Source: a virus
Virus record (IMG/VR): IMGVR_UViG_3300046007_003157
Location: 1-29,225 of that record
Reading direction: 5' to 3' (one strand)
Length of the DNA stretch: 29,225 nt
Position 1 is the stretch's first letter, and each line of letters begins with the position of its first letter. Positions 13,988 to 22,728 of the stretch are shown here, in pieces. Made by a program: the position numbers and the translations under genes. A model generated the notes under the pieces. The model saw only the letters and a list, made by a program, of their open reading frames with translations, searched no databases and was not told the DNA's origin.

Positions 13988-15507
13988 AGTACGCTGTTTC
14001 CTTGCTGGTACAAATAGTCCATATTTGTAAATCTAACATCATTGCCATTGTTTTGGACTTTCATGCGTACAGCCGCAGAATTAGCAACTGCGCCAACTGT
14101 TTGCCATGCTGTAATTGCAGTTAAACTACCGCCCCAAGTCATCAATCCCCACACCATAGACCCCCAAGTCATACCAGTAGGGGGTGTATAGCTTAATGTG
14201 CCTTGAGGCTCGCTGACATTAAAGTCAGTGTTTATTCCATACAATACTGACGGATTACCAGAGCTTTGCAAATACGGGCGCACCATCGTAAAGTATTTAT
14301 TGCGCGCTTTGTTGCCAAAATAACTAAATGCCGGAAGTACATCCGCTTGTATTGGGGTGGTATTGTCTAAGTTGCCAACCCATGCTTTTTTAACAGAGTT
14401 TGTATCTCCATAATACAAGCCATTAGCAGAATTTAGCCAAACTGTAGCGTTCCAACCTGTTAATTTAGTCCAAGCTCCTGTAATTGTGTTTTGTGCATAT
14501 TGAAAATTCATGCTATTGCCAGCAGGAATGTTCAATATAAGCATATTGTTGTCTGGATATTGGCAAAGCTGCCAGCCGTAATTAGTAGGGTATGAGTTTG
14601 CAGCCTGACTAACTGAATTTTGTATTTTGTCAGTTAAAGCAACACGCCGATCTACTGATGCAGACAATAGACCTTTACCCAATGGAAAAACGCCTTCCAT
14701 GCAATTAATGGCTAGATCACCGCCAAACTTAATGCCGCAGCGCCTGCCTATTGGTCTGCCAAGTGTAAACACACCTACCAAACGCCAATCAGCGGCGCTT
14801 GAGGGGTCAGTGCCAGAATATACAGCCACCTCTCCATTGGTTGACAGTATTACAAAATGATCGTCAGAGCCGCTGCCAGCGTCAATAGTCCATGTGTAGC
14901 AGGCTTGTATTGAACCGCCCAATCTGAAAATAGAACCCAAATCCAATTGTGACGCTGCACCACCAATAGAATTTACTGGCAAATACCACACTCGCATTGA
15001 GTTATTTTCAACAAAAAAAAGACGGTTTTTAAATAGTTGAATGTGAACTAATAATGTAGTTGTAACGCCTGTAATTGCAGGTACTGATGCACCTGTAATT
15101 GCTGTCCAAGTAGCTCCATCCCAAAGCCTTGGCGAATCAACACCGTTGACCATGTAAAGAAAAGATCCACCCGGCGTAGTTATTTGTGCGTGCTGCCACC
15201 TTGCATTTGATAACCCTGTAACTACAGCCGCACCTACAGCGCCAGCAGTAGTTACATTGTAAAAAGATGTGCCAGCAGCAGCAAAAAGCGTAGAACCTCC
15301 GCTAGTAGGCAAATACTCTACAAGTGTTTCCACTGTTGCAGGAATGCCAGTAACGTGGTCAGAACTTCCTTTGCGGATGCCCAAATACGATGGATAAGGC
15401 CACCAATTTTCAAGGATTACCGCATCGCTAGGCGGCATATCTGCTATGCCGTCACGGTCATTCAAACCGCCTACTGGCGCTGGAATAGAAGTCGCTGATG
15501 CGTTCAT
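13984..15507 (-). CDS. Tail hub / DNA-stabilisation protein (P22 gp10-like)
   Basis: A 507-residue beta-rich protein. The ATG at 15507, right after the adaptor stop, is preferred over an in-frame TTG at 15522. The N-terminus APVGGLNDRDGIADMPPSDA then ENWWPYPSYLGIRKG is characteristic of podophage hub proteins that close the head-tail channel. The middle shows repeated beta-propeller-like strands (ILSTNGEVAVYSG, YYGDTNSVKKAW). Gene order (adaptor, then hub, then ejection proteins) fits. The assignment rests on fold-like features and synteny. Confidence 0.75.
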   Translation of the reverse strand: MNASATSIPAPVGGLNDRDGIADMPPSDAVILENWWPYPSYLGIRKGSSDHVTGIPATVETLVEYLPTSGGSTLFAAAGTSFYNVTTAGAVGAAVVTGLSNARWQHAQITTPGGSFLYMVNGVDSPRLWDGATWTAITGASVPAITGVTTTLLVHIQLFKNRLFFVENNSMRVWYLPVNSIGGAASQLDLGSIFRLGGSIQACYTWTIDAGSGSDDHFVILSTNGEVAVYSGTDPSSAADWRLVGVFTLGRPIGRRCGIKFGGDLAINCMEGVFPLGKGLLSASVDRRVALTDKIQNSVSQAANSYPTNYGWQLCQYPDNNMLILNIPAGNSMNFQYAQNTITGAWTKLTGWNATVWLNSANGLYYGDTNSVKKAWVGNLDNTTPIQADVLPAFSYFGNKARNKYFTMVRPYLQSSGNPSVLYGINTDFNVSEPQGTLSYTPPTGMTWGSMVWGLMTWGGSLTAITAWQTVGAVANSAAVRMKVQNNGNDVRFTNMDYLYQQGNSVL

Positions 15508-15509
15508 TT

Positions 15510-16406
15510 TTAGCTTGGCCAATTGCCATCAGGCAAATTCATTGTAGTGAGCAACACGGAGCTACCAATAGGCGCAAGAGATAGTTTTGGATAGCTTTTG
15601 TCTTGAGATTTATTGCTTTCTAACAAACTTCTAAACTCTGACAAATCAAATGATGCGTCTAGCCCTTTTGCTTGTTTCCACTGAGTTTTTAGTCCAGTAA
15701 TTAGCAGGCTATCGGTAAATATAAATGTATCGCTATCCGAACCAAAAGCAGTAAGAGCTACACCAACAGGTGAGTAAATCCACGCTTTAGAAACATACTC
15801 CATTGCAAACACTAGCCCATTAGGAGGCGGTGGATTAATTGCGTAGGTGTTTCCAACAATTCTAAAGCGCTCACGAGGGCCAGCATAAACAATGCCGGAC
15901 TTGAACGATTGCCAATCTTGCGCAGACTGTGGCCCCATCAAAGGCCAGCGGTTAGTTCTGTCCCATTCGGTTTGAGGGATTTCTCTATCCCAGTCTGATG
16001 GAAGGTTGTATTGAACTTGTGAAAACTCCAAAGTAACAGTGCCTGAAGCTGTGGCAGGCATGTTCATTGTTACTTGCGTGGCGTTGTCTACAGTGACGAT
16101 CTGCGCAAAAGGCTCTACACCTACGCCAGCAATGCCAAATTGTGTAGATAAGGCTGATGTATCACTGATGCCTGTAATTACGCTAGAGCCAAGCGTAGTA
16201 GTGCCTGTAAGCGAATAGGCAACGGTCTGCAAGATGTACTCTTTATTCAGCCGCTGCCATTCAAATTGCTTAACAAGATCGTTACCAAGCCTATACAACA
16301 AAGCAGACATTTGGCGTATCTGCGGGTCAGTCGTGCCTACTACAACAGTAGGGCGATTAATTGCGAGTTCATCGCATACTTGTTGTATTAGGCTGAGTAG
16401 GTTCAT
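15510..16406 (-). CDS. Head-tail adaptor (gp4 / tail tubular A-like)
   Basis: A 298-residue protein that would attach below the portal ring. Typical features are the helical N-terminus (MNLLSLIQQVCDELAINRP), the MSALLYRLGNDLVKQFEWQR helix, a beta insert, and LPSDWDREIPQTEWDR followed by a C-terminal segment with FIFTDSLLITGLKTQWK. The gene follows capsid genes and precedes the hub gene, as expected. It is coupled to the upstream 68-residue ORF by ATGA. Confidence 0.8.
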   Translation of the reverse strand: MNLLSLIQQVCDELAINRPTVVVGTTDPQIRQMSALLYRLGNDLVKQFEWQRLNKEYILQTVAYSLTGTTTLGSSVITGISDTSALSTQFGIAGVGVEPFAQIVTVDNATQVTMNMPATASGTVTLEFSQVQYNLPSDWDREIPQTEWDRTNRWPLMGPQSAQDWQSFKSGIVYAGPRERFRIVGNTYAINPPPPNGLVFAMEYVSKAWIYSPVGVALTAFGSDSDTFIFTDSLLITGLKTQWKQAKGLDASFDLSEFRSLLESNKSQDKSYPKLSLAPIGSSVLLTTMNLPDGNWPS

Positions 16407-16609
16407 TTCATCACTTCTATATAGCGTTTACCATAAAAATAGGTAACCGCCTTAGTGTCGCTCAATTTTACCTGCTCTTGTTGAGACTTTTGCAAGCAAG
16501 AAAGATACTCGCCAAACATTTCTTTTGATACAGGCATGGTATCTTTTTTCGGGTTATTCCGAAAGAATACGACCATATCACGGCAGATTGTTTGCAGGCG
16601 TTCTGTCAT
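16403..16609 (-). CDS. Small hypothetical protein of the head-tail region
   Basis: A 68-residue basic protein (MTERLQTICRDMVVFFRNN) coupled by 4-base overlaps on both sides. Two cysteines (9 and 33) and a helical middle are visible, with no known motif. Its strict coupling between two structural genes suggests a virion or assembly role, unproven. Confidence 0.65.
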   Translation of the reverse strand: MTERLQTICRDMVVFFRNNPKKDTMPVSKEMFGEYLSCLQKSQQEQVKLSDTKAVTYFYGKRYIEVMK

Positions 16610-17172
16610 GCTTGCACCTCTTTCTCTTTACGTGGTCTGCCGGGTGTCTTAATTCCTGCGTCTACTGTATTTTTACCAGCAATCATGGCGCGAAGCTCTG
16701 CCATTTCTTGGCGTAGGCGATCATTTTCCAGTGCTTGCGCCGTAGCCGCTGCGGTAGATTCTGCGACTCCTAGATAAGCCTTAGCCTTTTCTCGCAGTTC
16801 ACGAAAGCCCATGCCCATCTTTTGGCAATGTGCGTCTGTCAATCCAGCCAATTGCTCTACAGTGTGGCACTCAAAATACTTTGATTCTTTTACTTGCGAG
16901 CGCGTGATTTGGGGCCACTGCTCTAGTGGCGTACCAGTAAAGCCAGAGCTTTCGCCTCGTTGAAATTCTGCCCATGCGTGAGGGTATTTTTGCTTATCTT
17001 GTTCGCTTAGTTTGCGCTCAATGATGTTATTAGTGTCACCCGGGATAGTGATTCGGATATGCGGAATGTCCTTAAAAATAGGACGGCCTGCTTTTTCGGA
17101 TTCTGATTTAAGCTCTACAGCGTCAGTGTAGATTGATACAAATACGTGCGATTCGAGGTGAGGATTACTCAT
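16606..17172 (-). CDS. Conserved head-region phage protein with AT-hook-like tail
   Basis: A 188-residue protein. The N-terminal half is beta-rich (HVFVSIYTDAVELKSESEKA, HIRITIPGDTNNII). The middle carries the conserved GTPLEQWPQITRSQV and TVEQLAGLTDAHCQKMG blocks. A coiled coil (about 135-168) follows, and the end is a basic TPGRPRKEKE stretch resembling an AT-hook. Similar proteins lie between capsid and connector genes in many phages; their role is unknown. A DNA-touching tail is inference. Confidence 0.7.
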   Translation of the reverse strand: MSNPHLESHVFVSIYTDAVELKSESEKAGRPIFKDIPHIRITIPGDTNNIIERKLSEQDKQKYPHAWAEFQRGESSGFTGTPLEQWPQITRSQVKESKYFECHTVEQLAGLTDAHCQKMGMGFRELREKAKAYLGVAESTAAATAQALENDRLRQEMAELRAMIAGKNTVDAGIKTPGRPRKEKEVQA

Positions 17173-17196
17173 TCTGATCTTTCGGTAGTTAATGGG

Positions 17197-17220
17197 AGGA
17201 TAGCCCCGAAGGGCTACCCT
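17197..17220 (-). terminator. UUCG-capped hairpin after the decoration gene
   Basis: On the - strand, AGGGTAGCCC, a TTCG loop and GGGCTATCCT form a 10-bp stem with one G.U pair, 10 bases after the stop of the decoration-like gene. No U-run follows, so it is more likely an mRNA 3'-end stabiliser or weak pause site than a full intrinsic terminator. Confidence 0.55.
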
Positions 17221-17230
17221 ATTCTAAGCG

Positions 17231-17722
17231 TTAAGCCGCCAATCCGTCATCCATCAAAGGATATTGGATTTCAAATTCTGCCAAGCCAGCAGAAGGCGTG
17301 CCAACAGCAGAAGCGCCTTTGGCAGATTTAACGCGGTCACCGGCTACTACAGCATCATCAACACTGCCAGCCGTAGCGGTAGCATAGACGTTTGCATTGT
17401 CAACAAAGCCAGCAAGTGCTTTACCTACGGCTTTACCGTAGATCTGATACCAGCCGTGTTGATTAGCCACGTTTGCAGACATAGCAACAGCGACAGGGCC
17501 AATTGCATTTGCTGCCAAAAGCGCAGTAGTGTTGTCATCTTGGTTAAAAGTAACCCAAGAACCAACCTCAGTAGAGGCCACGCCATGCAAGTAAATAAAC
17601 TCACCCACCATATAGGTAGAGTCGTGAGCTTGTACGCGAGTGCCTAATGGGTGATTTTGGGTTGTATCAGTCGATGCGATAGGTTGAAAACCTAGAGTTG
17701 GGTTTGTAACTACAAAAGTCAT
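17231..17722 (-). CDS. Head decoration-like structural protein
   Basis: A 163-residue beta-rich, Ala/Val-rich protein directly after the coat gene, the usual place for a capsid decoration (cement) protein. GTRVQAHDSTYMVGEFIYLH forms the N-terminal strands, then GPVAVAMSANVANQHGWYQI and a DNANVYATATAGSVDD region. It has a strong ribosome site within AATTTAAGGAA, the same leader as the coat gene. Hairpins flank it on both sides. The decoration role is inferred from fold and position. Confidence 0.65.
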   Translation of the reverse strand: MTFVVTNPTLGFQPIASTDTTQNHPLGTRVQAHDSTYMVGEFIYLHGVASTEVGSWVTFNQDDNTTALLAANAIGPVAVAMSANVANQHGWYQIYGKAVGKALAGFVDNANVYATATAGSVDDAVVAGDRVKSAKGASAVGTPSAGLAEFEIQYPLMDDGLAA

Positions 17723-17744
17723 GATTGTTTCCTTAAATTAAGTT

Positions 17745-17764
17745 AAAGAGGCCGAAGCCTCTTT
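17745..17764 (-). terminator. UUCG-capped hairpin between coat and decoration genes
   Basis: On the - strand, AAAGAGGC, TTCG, GCCTCTTT form a perfect 8-bp stem 2 bases after the coat stop, followed by the U-rich TTAACTTAATTT. It looks like a leaky intrinsic terminator or mRNA stabiliser that would raise coat expression relative to downstream genes. Confidence 0.65.
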
Positions 17765-17766
17765 GA

Positions 17767-18759
17767 TTAGTCTGCCAAAACGCCTTGGAACTGAGCGCCA
17801 GAGCAGGTCAAGTTACCAGCCCAGCCCATCAAGCGCACGATGGCGTCTTGGTTGACAGACTGACGGTCGCCACCGATTGGCACAAAGTTGCGGTCACGAT
17901 GTGGGCGCAAGAACAAGAACTTGCTGTTAATGAAGTACATGCGGTTAATTGGAATAGAACCACCAATACCGCCATCCAAGAACACATCGCAGTTCAAGCC
18001 TGCGCCCATGTACTTGATAGATGTAAAGCCAGCCGCAGCGCTAGATTCGGAAGTCACGCGCTGGATAGCTTGCAACGATTCCAAGAACAAGCGGTAGTAG
18101 TTGTTATCAGCCACAATCATATCGGGGCGATCTGTACCGCGAACCAACTGCACAGCCACACGGTTCATGTAGCTTTGAATGTTGGCAGAAGTAGCAGCAG
18201 CGCCGCCGTCTGTGGTTGCATCAAATGCTACGTTGCGCCAGAAGCTCCATGTAGCGCGGTTAATGCCACCATAAGTGCCAGAGCTAGGAGATGTGCTGAT
18301 AGCAGCAGCCAAACCGGTAATATCCTTACCAGAGTTGCCAGTACCATCAGAATACACGCCAGCGCTGATTTGGTTCATCAACTGAGCCTCAGCCACTTGA
18401 ACGCGGCCTTCAAGCATGTCAATGATCTGTTCTTTACCAGCGTTTTGCAGTTGCTCTAGACCAGAGATAGACACCGCAGCAGCGTATTGCTTCAAGTCAA
18501 ATTGAGCAGCGCTGATTGGGCTATTTGGCGTAATGTCGATAGTGTCGTAACCGGAGTACGATGAAGCATTCTGGGTAGACGCATCGTTGTACATTAGTTC
18601 CTGCAAAATCACGTTACCGCCGCTAAACGGCTTGACGTTGCCGCGCTCTTTTAGCTTGGCAAGCAGTGCATTGTTTTTGGTTACGGAATCCGCAAGGGTT
18701 CCGCTGCGAGATTGAATGGTTGTCGAAATAATATCCGACAGATTGGCGAATGTTGCCAT
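17767..18759 (-). CDS. Major capsid protein (HK97-type fold)
   Basis: A 330-residue coat protein. It starts MATFANLSDIISTTIQ and contains blocks typical of phage coat proteins of this size: GGNVILQELMYND, AAVSISGLEQLQNAGKEQI (spine helix region), GKDITGLAAAIST, PDMIVADNNYYRLFLESLQ and a C-terminal RPHRDRNFVPIG. It follows the scaffold gene and precedes the decoration-like gene. The ribosome site AATTTAAGGAAC is shared with the next gene, and a tight hairpin follows the stop. No N-terminal protease-cleaved extension is evident, in keeping with a separate scaffold. Confidence 0.85.
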   Translation of the reverse strand: MATFANLSDIISTTIQSRSGTLADSVTKNNALLAKLKERGNVKPFSGGNVILQELMYNDASTQNASSYSGYDTIDITPNSPISAAQFDLKQYAAAVSISGLEQLQNAGKEQIIDMLEGRVQVAEAQLMNQISAGVYSDGTGNSGKDITGLAAAISTSPSSGTYGGINRATWSFWRNVAFDATTDGGAAATSANIQSYMNRVAVQLVRGTDRPDMIVADNNYYRLFLESLQAIQRVTSESSAAAGFTSIKYMGAGLNCDVFLDGGIGGSIPINRMYFINSKFLFLRPHRDRNFVPIGGDRQSVNQDAIVRLMGWAGNLTCSGAQFQGVLAD

Positions 18760-18781
18760 AGTTCAGGTTCCTTAAATTGAA

Positions 18782-19789
18782 TTAGCCAAATTGACTTGCA
18801 ATCAAAGACCGCAAATCACTTCCGTTGGTTTGAACGCCGCCAGCGCTAGGACTAGAACTCTTTACCGATACCGCCGCAGTTTTTGCGCGTAGGGATTGAG
18901 CCTCTGCCATTGCTTTTTTCTGAGCATCTAACCGTTGCTGTTCAATCAGGGATTGCCTGATGTCTGGATTCATCCAAACAGCCTTCTCGTATGCATCTTG
19001 TAGTGATGTGGCTTTACCAGTCTCTAGTAAATCTGCCATATCACCCCGCACAGCATCGAAATGTGCGTTCCCAGCTTGAGAAAACTGCTCTAGCTCTTGA
19101 CTAGCGCGTGCTTGCTCTTGCTGTTGGATACTATTATGCCACTGTTGCTGATTTTGACGCAACTCATTTAATTGTTGCATTAAATACTGGGTTTGCGGGT
19201 CAACTTGGGGCGCATTTTGTACCGCTTGCAAATCAATACCGTATTGTTGCGCAAGTTGCTGGAAATATTGCGTTTTAGTAGCTTGGTCTGAATATCTTAG
19301 AGTATGGTCAGCTTTTAATAGTGCACTAATTGCAGTAGGAGCATCTACGCCCAATTGCTGTAATGTTTGCTGATAAGGCGCAATTACAGCCTCGTACGCT
19401 TTGGCCTTTTGCGCGTGAGTTTTAAATTCTTCCACTCCACGGTGAAAATCGGATTCGCGGCGGTTTGCCTCATTTGTAAGAATCCGCACTTCCTCTGGTG
19501 TCAACGCTTCGCCACGTTCAGCCTTTAAATAAGCCTCTTGTGCGGCAGGCTTCCAGCTTGAAGGGGCTTTTATTGGCTTGGATTCCTCTGTAGGCGCAGC
19601 TACAGGCTCAGGCACTTTTTCTTTTGCCGCAAACCTTCCTGCATCATCCCTAGCACGTTGCTCTGCGCTTGTCTCTAAGGGTTTATCCTGAGTTACTTCT
19701 GTAGGTGTTGACTGTACGCTATCAACTGGGGAAGTTTCTTCTGTTTTATCTTCAAAAGCAGATTCTAGGGCTGTGCGGAGGTCTGTCAT
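18782..19789 (-). CDS. Capsid scaffolding protein
   Basis: A 335-residue, highly charged, Gln-rich, mostly helical protein encoded just before the coat gene. The N-terminal third is acidic and disordered (EDKTEETSPVDSVQS). The centre holds long coiled coils (QQQQW and EQARASQELEQFSQ regions), and the C-terminus is Ser/Gly-rich, ending LRSLIASQFG. This composition and position are typical of podophage scaffolds that guide procapsid assembly and then leave. The ribosome site is AGGAAAACC. Confidence 0.85.
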   Translation of the reverse strand: MTDLRTALESAFEDKTEETSPVDSVQSTPTEVTQDKPLETSAEQRARDDAGRFAAKEKVPEPVAAPTEESKPIKAPSSWKPAAQEAYLKAERGEALTPEEVRILTNEANRRESDFHRGVEEFKTHAQKAKAYEAVIAPYQQTLQQLGVDAPTAISALLKADHTLRYSDQATKTQYFQQLAQQYGIDLQAVQNAPQVDPQTQYLMQQLNELRQNQQQWHNSIQQQEQARASQELEQFSQAGNAHFDAVRGDMADLLETGKATSLQDAYEKAVWMNPDIRQSLIEQQRLDAQKKAMAEAQSLRAKTAAVSVKSSSPSAGGVQTNGSDLRSLIASQFG

Positions 19790-19813
19790 AGGGTTTTCCT
19801 AGTGGTTAATAAA

Positions 19814-20122
19814 CTATCCAATAATGCTATTTACTGCATTAATAATATCGCGCTTAATTGTTGGGTCTTTTTTAGGCGTTTGCGGTTTTATCTTTTCGTT
19901 GCCAAGTTCAATTAAACCGTGCTGCTTCAAATGCGCCCGGTGCGATGACCTAGAGCTAATATATTCACCAGTCGCCATTGATCTATAGCCCTGAATATCT
20001 GGTATGAAATGGTGAACCTTTGGAGGTCTAGCGTGCATTTCTTGTTTTGCAGCCCATTGGCGCTCTCCCTCTTCCCCTGAAAGATTCCAAAGCTCTAGCC
20101 ATTTCTCTTTGTCTGTTTTCAT
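19814..20122 (-). CDS. Conserved small phage protein upstream of scaffold
   Basis: A 102-residue protein. The central block YRSMATGEYISSRSSHRAHL followed by KQHGLIELGNE is a conserved segment that I recall from many phage genomes near portal or scaffold genes; its role is not known to me. The His/Arg richness (KVHHF, SSHRAHLKQH) may reflect metal or nucleic-acid contact. It overlaps the previous gene by ATGA. Confidence 0.75.
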   Translation of the reverse strand: MKTDKEKWLELWNLSGEEGERQWAAKQEMHARPPKVHHFIPDIQGYRSMATGEYISSRSSHRAHLKQHGLIELGNEKIKPQTPKKDPTIKRDIINAVNSIIG

Positions 20123-20577
20123 AGTAGCAATAAGATTTCTATATCTTCTTCCTCTTGCGCGATTCTAATATGTTGTATTTTTATTGCAACAATTATTTGA
20201 TTAGCGATGTTTTCTGCTAATTTTTCATTGATTTTGAGAGTTTCTGGCTGAATTGAGGCATATTTTGTTGCGACTGTTGCGGCCACTTCTATAGCTTGCT
20301 CTGGTTCTTCCTCAATGAACTCTATGACTTCTTCAATGTCCGGGGTTTTGGTTTCCCACTGTTTTGCCCATTTTTTACGCCAAAACTCGTAATAATAGCC
20401 TCCGGTAGTCTGCTCTTCACCATTGACCGTGCCGCCATAGAATATCTGCGTATTGTTTAAGCGGACGGTTTGCGTTACTGTCTGCGTAACAGTGCCACCA
20501 TAAAAAGTCTGGGCATTGTTAAACCTTGCGGTTTGCGTTAAGGTTTGAGTAGTCGGCTGGAAAAACAGCAGCAGCAT
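20119..20577 (-). CDS. Repeat-bearing probable structural protein
   Basis: A 152-residue protein whose start overlaps the preceding stop (TAATG). Residues 11-30 and 32-51 are near-copies (15 of 20 identical) built around RxNNxQxFYGGTV, a pattern used in tandem by several phage surface proteins. A Trp/Tyr-rich segment (YYYEFWRKKWAKQW) and an acidic helical C-terminus (about 78-152) follow. The role is unknown; a head-surface function is inferred from neighbours. Confidence 0.65.
   Translation of the reverse strand: MLLLFFQPTTQTLTQTARFNNAQTFYGGTVTQTVTQTVRLNNTQIFYGGTVNGEEQTTGGYYYEFWRKKWAKQWETKTPDIEEVIEFIEEEPEQAIEVAATVATKYASIQPETLKINEKLAENIANQIIVAIKIQHIRIAQEEEDIEILLLL
20425..20547 (-). repeat. 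Imperfect 63-nt tandem repeat inside a CDS
   Basis: Two consecutive units encode QTLTQTARFNNAQTFYGGTV and QTVTQTVRLNNTQIFYGGTV, separated by one residue. The DNA copies have diverged but align without gaps, indicating an in-gene tandem duplication. Confidence 0.75.
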
Positions 20578-20741
20578 TAAATCAGGCTAGTAAGTTGATT
20601 TAATGTTGTTTGTGTGCTTGTAATTTCTGCGTCAATACGTTCGATCTGGCTAATGTCGCCAATTTCCGAAGCAGATGCACGCTGCACGGTCAAATGATTC
20701 AACCGCTTTTTACACATATCAATTAAAAATTCAAGTTTCAT
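20577..20741 (-). CDS. Small coiled-coil hypothetical protein
   Basis: A 54-residue protein from the ATG at 20741, which follows TGAGGAAT formed by the stop of the upstream gene. An in-frame GTG at 20780, preceded by GGGGGTGA, would give 67 residues and overlap that gene by 32 bases; both are possible. The product is helical with heptad-like spacing (IGDISQIERIDAEITSTQTT). No family was recognised. Confidence 0.6.
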   Translation of the reverse strand: MKLEFLIDMCKKRLNHLTVQRASASEIGDISQIERIDAEITSTQTTLNQLTSLI

Positions 20742-20748
20742 ATATTCC

Positions 20749-22320
20749 TCATGCAAAAATTGCAAATCCGGTAACGTCACCTAACGTCACCCCCGTGTTA
20801 TTTGTCAGCCCTTGACCGCCTGTAATCATTATTGTTATTGCAGTGGAGAATGCTGCGCCACCTTCGAACGTAAATTTAATAGTTTGCCCCGCTTTAATGC
20901 CGACTTGAGACAATGCCGAAGTAGTACCAGGTGTGACGGATGCGGAAGTAGCATTAAAAAGTTTCAGCCATCTATCTGATGTTGAAGTGTTTGTTAAAAC
21001 TATGCCTATTAAACGTCCAGCCGTTCCTTTTAACTGTTGTGCTACAGGTGTGGCTGGACAGTTCACATTAGTTAAAGTACCTGCGCCTGTCGCACTGGCG
21101 CGGTATTGAACACCAAAGTCAGCAGCTAAGTTTGTGCCTGCCGCTAGTGTTGGTGTATTAGTTGCCAACGAGACCGGCTGCGTGGCCTGCCAAAACGTGC
21201 CACTTACCGGCTGCGCTGTCGGAAACACTACGGGAAGCGGGGATGAAAACCCTTGCTGTCGAATTCCCGCTAAGTAAACAGGTGTATTTACAACATCTTC
21301 AACCGCTACAAAGCCCACTGTCCATGTTGTCGTACTAGCTGGAGCAGTTGAACCGTTGAACGCCCATAAGTACATAAATAACTCGATTTCATCATCGGGA
21401 ATATTCACGTATCTGTGACCACGTACCGCTACCGCAGGCGTGGTGCTTGAAGCCACCAACGTATCGGAAAAATAGATATTTCGACCGTCAATTGCCGTCT
21501 GCGCCATGTGACCCGGCGAAGCGGTTGTATTGATTGTCGCTGTCGTGTCGCCGCTGTTCCAACCATATCTCTGAGCATCAATTGCAGCGGCAGTGGCAGT
21601 CGTGCCTGAATACAACCACCGTACATAGTTCCAGCCAAATAGGTCAACCGTGCATGAACCAGAGGCAGGCCAGCCAGCGACGGTGAAAGTAATGGTATTG
21701 ACTGACGGAATTGAGGCAATGGCGTACCTACCCGGCACTCCGTTCGCGCCGTTAATAGCGCCAACATTCATAGACTGGCCAACATTCGCCGTAGTGAAAC
21801 CGTGCGCCGTCACTGTTACCGTGATGCTTGTAGCGCTGTTAATCGTACACGACGCACCTTCAGCAATACGGTCAGCCAGTAATACCGCGAAGTTGTTGTT
21901 GGCAATACGCTGGCTCAATATAGTCTGGTGTCGCTCAATAAGTGCGCCGTTAAATGTAACGGTAGAGCGTGCTAAAAATTCACTGTTTGCCGTTGTTCCT
22001 GTCGTCACTACCAGATTACCTGCCGATTGCGAAACACCCATGCCAGCACCGAGCCTGCGCTGCGTCATTTCCGGGCTATTGAATTGCGAGGCACTTACTT
22101 GCGTAAAACTCACTGACCATGTGTCTTGGGGTGTCGGACGAACAACAATGCCAGCGTCGGTAACGTCTGCGTTTGTCGCTTTTACTCTCGCAGGTACGGT
22201 AGATTCTTCTAAGCCATCAGTGATTTTTATGCGCTGGTAGTGTGAGTTATTCGGTGCTGTACCTATGTCATCGGTAGCTATTGGCTGACCAGTACCGGGC
22301 AAAATTACGTTATTAGCCAT
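20749..22320 (-). CDS. Virion structural protein (large, beta-rich)
   Basis: A 523-residue protein rich in Thr, Ala, Ser and Gly with few Lys and no catalytic motif, typical of phage surface proteins. Blocks such as GTGQPIATDDIG at the N-terminus, IERHQTILSQRIANNNFAVL and the C-terminal Ig-like part (KLFNATSASVTPGTTSAL) fit a head-fibre or baseplate-like adhesin. Cys residues occur in short beta inserts (SCTINSATSITVTVTAHGF). It lies between portal and scaffold genes, so a head-associated role is likely. Function unproven. Confidence 0.7.
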   Translation of the reverse strand: MANNVILPGTGQPIATDDIGTAPNNSHYQRIKITDGLEESTVPARVKATNADVTDAGIVVRPTPQDTWSVSFTQVSASQFNSPEMTQRRLGAGMGVSQSAGNLVVTTGTTANSEFLARSTVTFNGALIERHQTILSQRIANNNFAVLLADRIAEGASCTINSATSITVTVTAHGFTTANVGQSMNVGAINGANGVPGRYAIASIPSVNTITFTVAGWPASGSCTVDLFGWNYVRWLYSGTTATAAAIDAQRYGWNSGDTTATINTTASPGHMAQTAIDGRNIYFSDTLVASSTTPAVAVRGHRYVNIPDDEIELFMYLWAFNGSTAPASTTTWTVGFVAVEDVVNTPVYLAGIRQQGFSSPLPVVFPTAQPVSGTFWQATQPVSLATNTPTLAAGTNLAADFGVQYRASATGAGTLTNVNCPATPVAQQLKGTAGRLIGIVLTNTSTSDRWLKLFNATSASVTPGTTSALSQVGIKAGQTIKFTFEGGAAFSTAITIMITGGQGLTNNTGVTLGDVTGFAIFA

Positions 22321-22329
22321 TTTTTTCCC

Positions 22330-22728
22330 TTATAGTGCAAAAATACCGGAAGCGTTGAATGAAAGCGTAATATCGCCGCCGTTAGGTGTAACGGGAAGTC
22401 CACTAAAACCATTGTCGATGTAAGAAACCAGTCTCGATGTTGCCGCCGTTCCAGTGTCGATATAAAAAACCAGTGCCTCTGCGCTGTTTCCGGTCGCTGC
22501 GGTATACGTCACGTTTGCGCCGCCAAACACGCCATCAGTGAACGTCTTGGAGCCTACCGTTTGCGCGGTTCCGACCACACCCGTCAAACTTGTTAGAAAC
22601 TCGTGGGCTGCGCTGTAGGTATAAACACCAGTATCTACTAACGCCACTCTAACGGTTCCAGTCAGCGAAGAGTTATCCGCATGTTGTAATAGTGCTTCTT
22701 TATACTTTGGGTAAATTGCGTTAGGCAT
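22330..22728 (-). CDS. Conserved virion-associated protein
   Basis: A 132-residue protein. The ATG at 22728 overlaps the portal stop (TGATG) and follows GAGGAAGAT; a TTG one codon upstream is unlikely. The blocks YPKYKEALLQ, VRVALVDTGVYTYSAAHEFL and GLPVTPNGGDITLSF form a compact beta protein that I recognise from many tailed-phage structural regions. It may decorate the head or join the neck; the exact role is unknown. Confidence 0.75.
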   Translation of the reverse strand: MPNAIYPKYKEALLQHADNSSLTGTVRVALVDTGVYTYSAAHEFLTSLTGVVGTAQTVGSKTFTDGVFGGANVTYTAATGNSAEALVFYIDTGTAATSRLVSYIDNGFSGLPVTPNGGDITLSFNASGIFAL

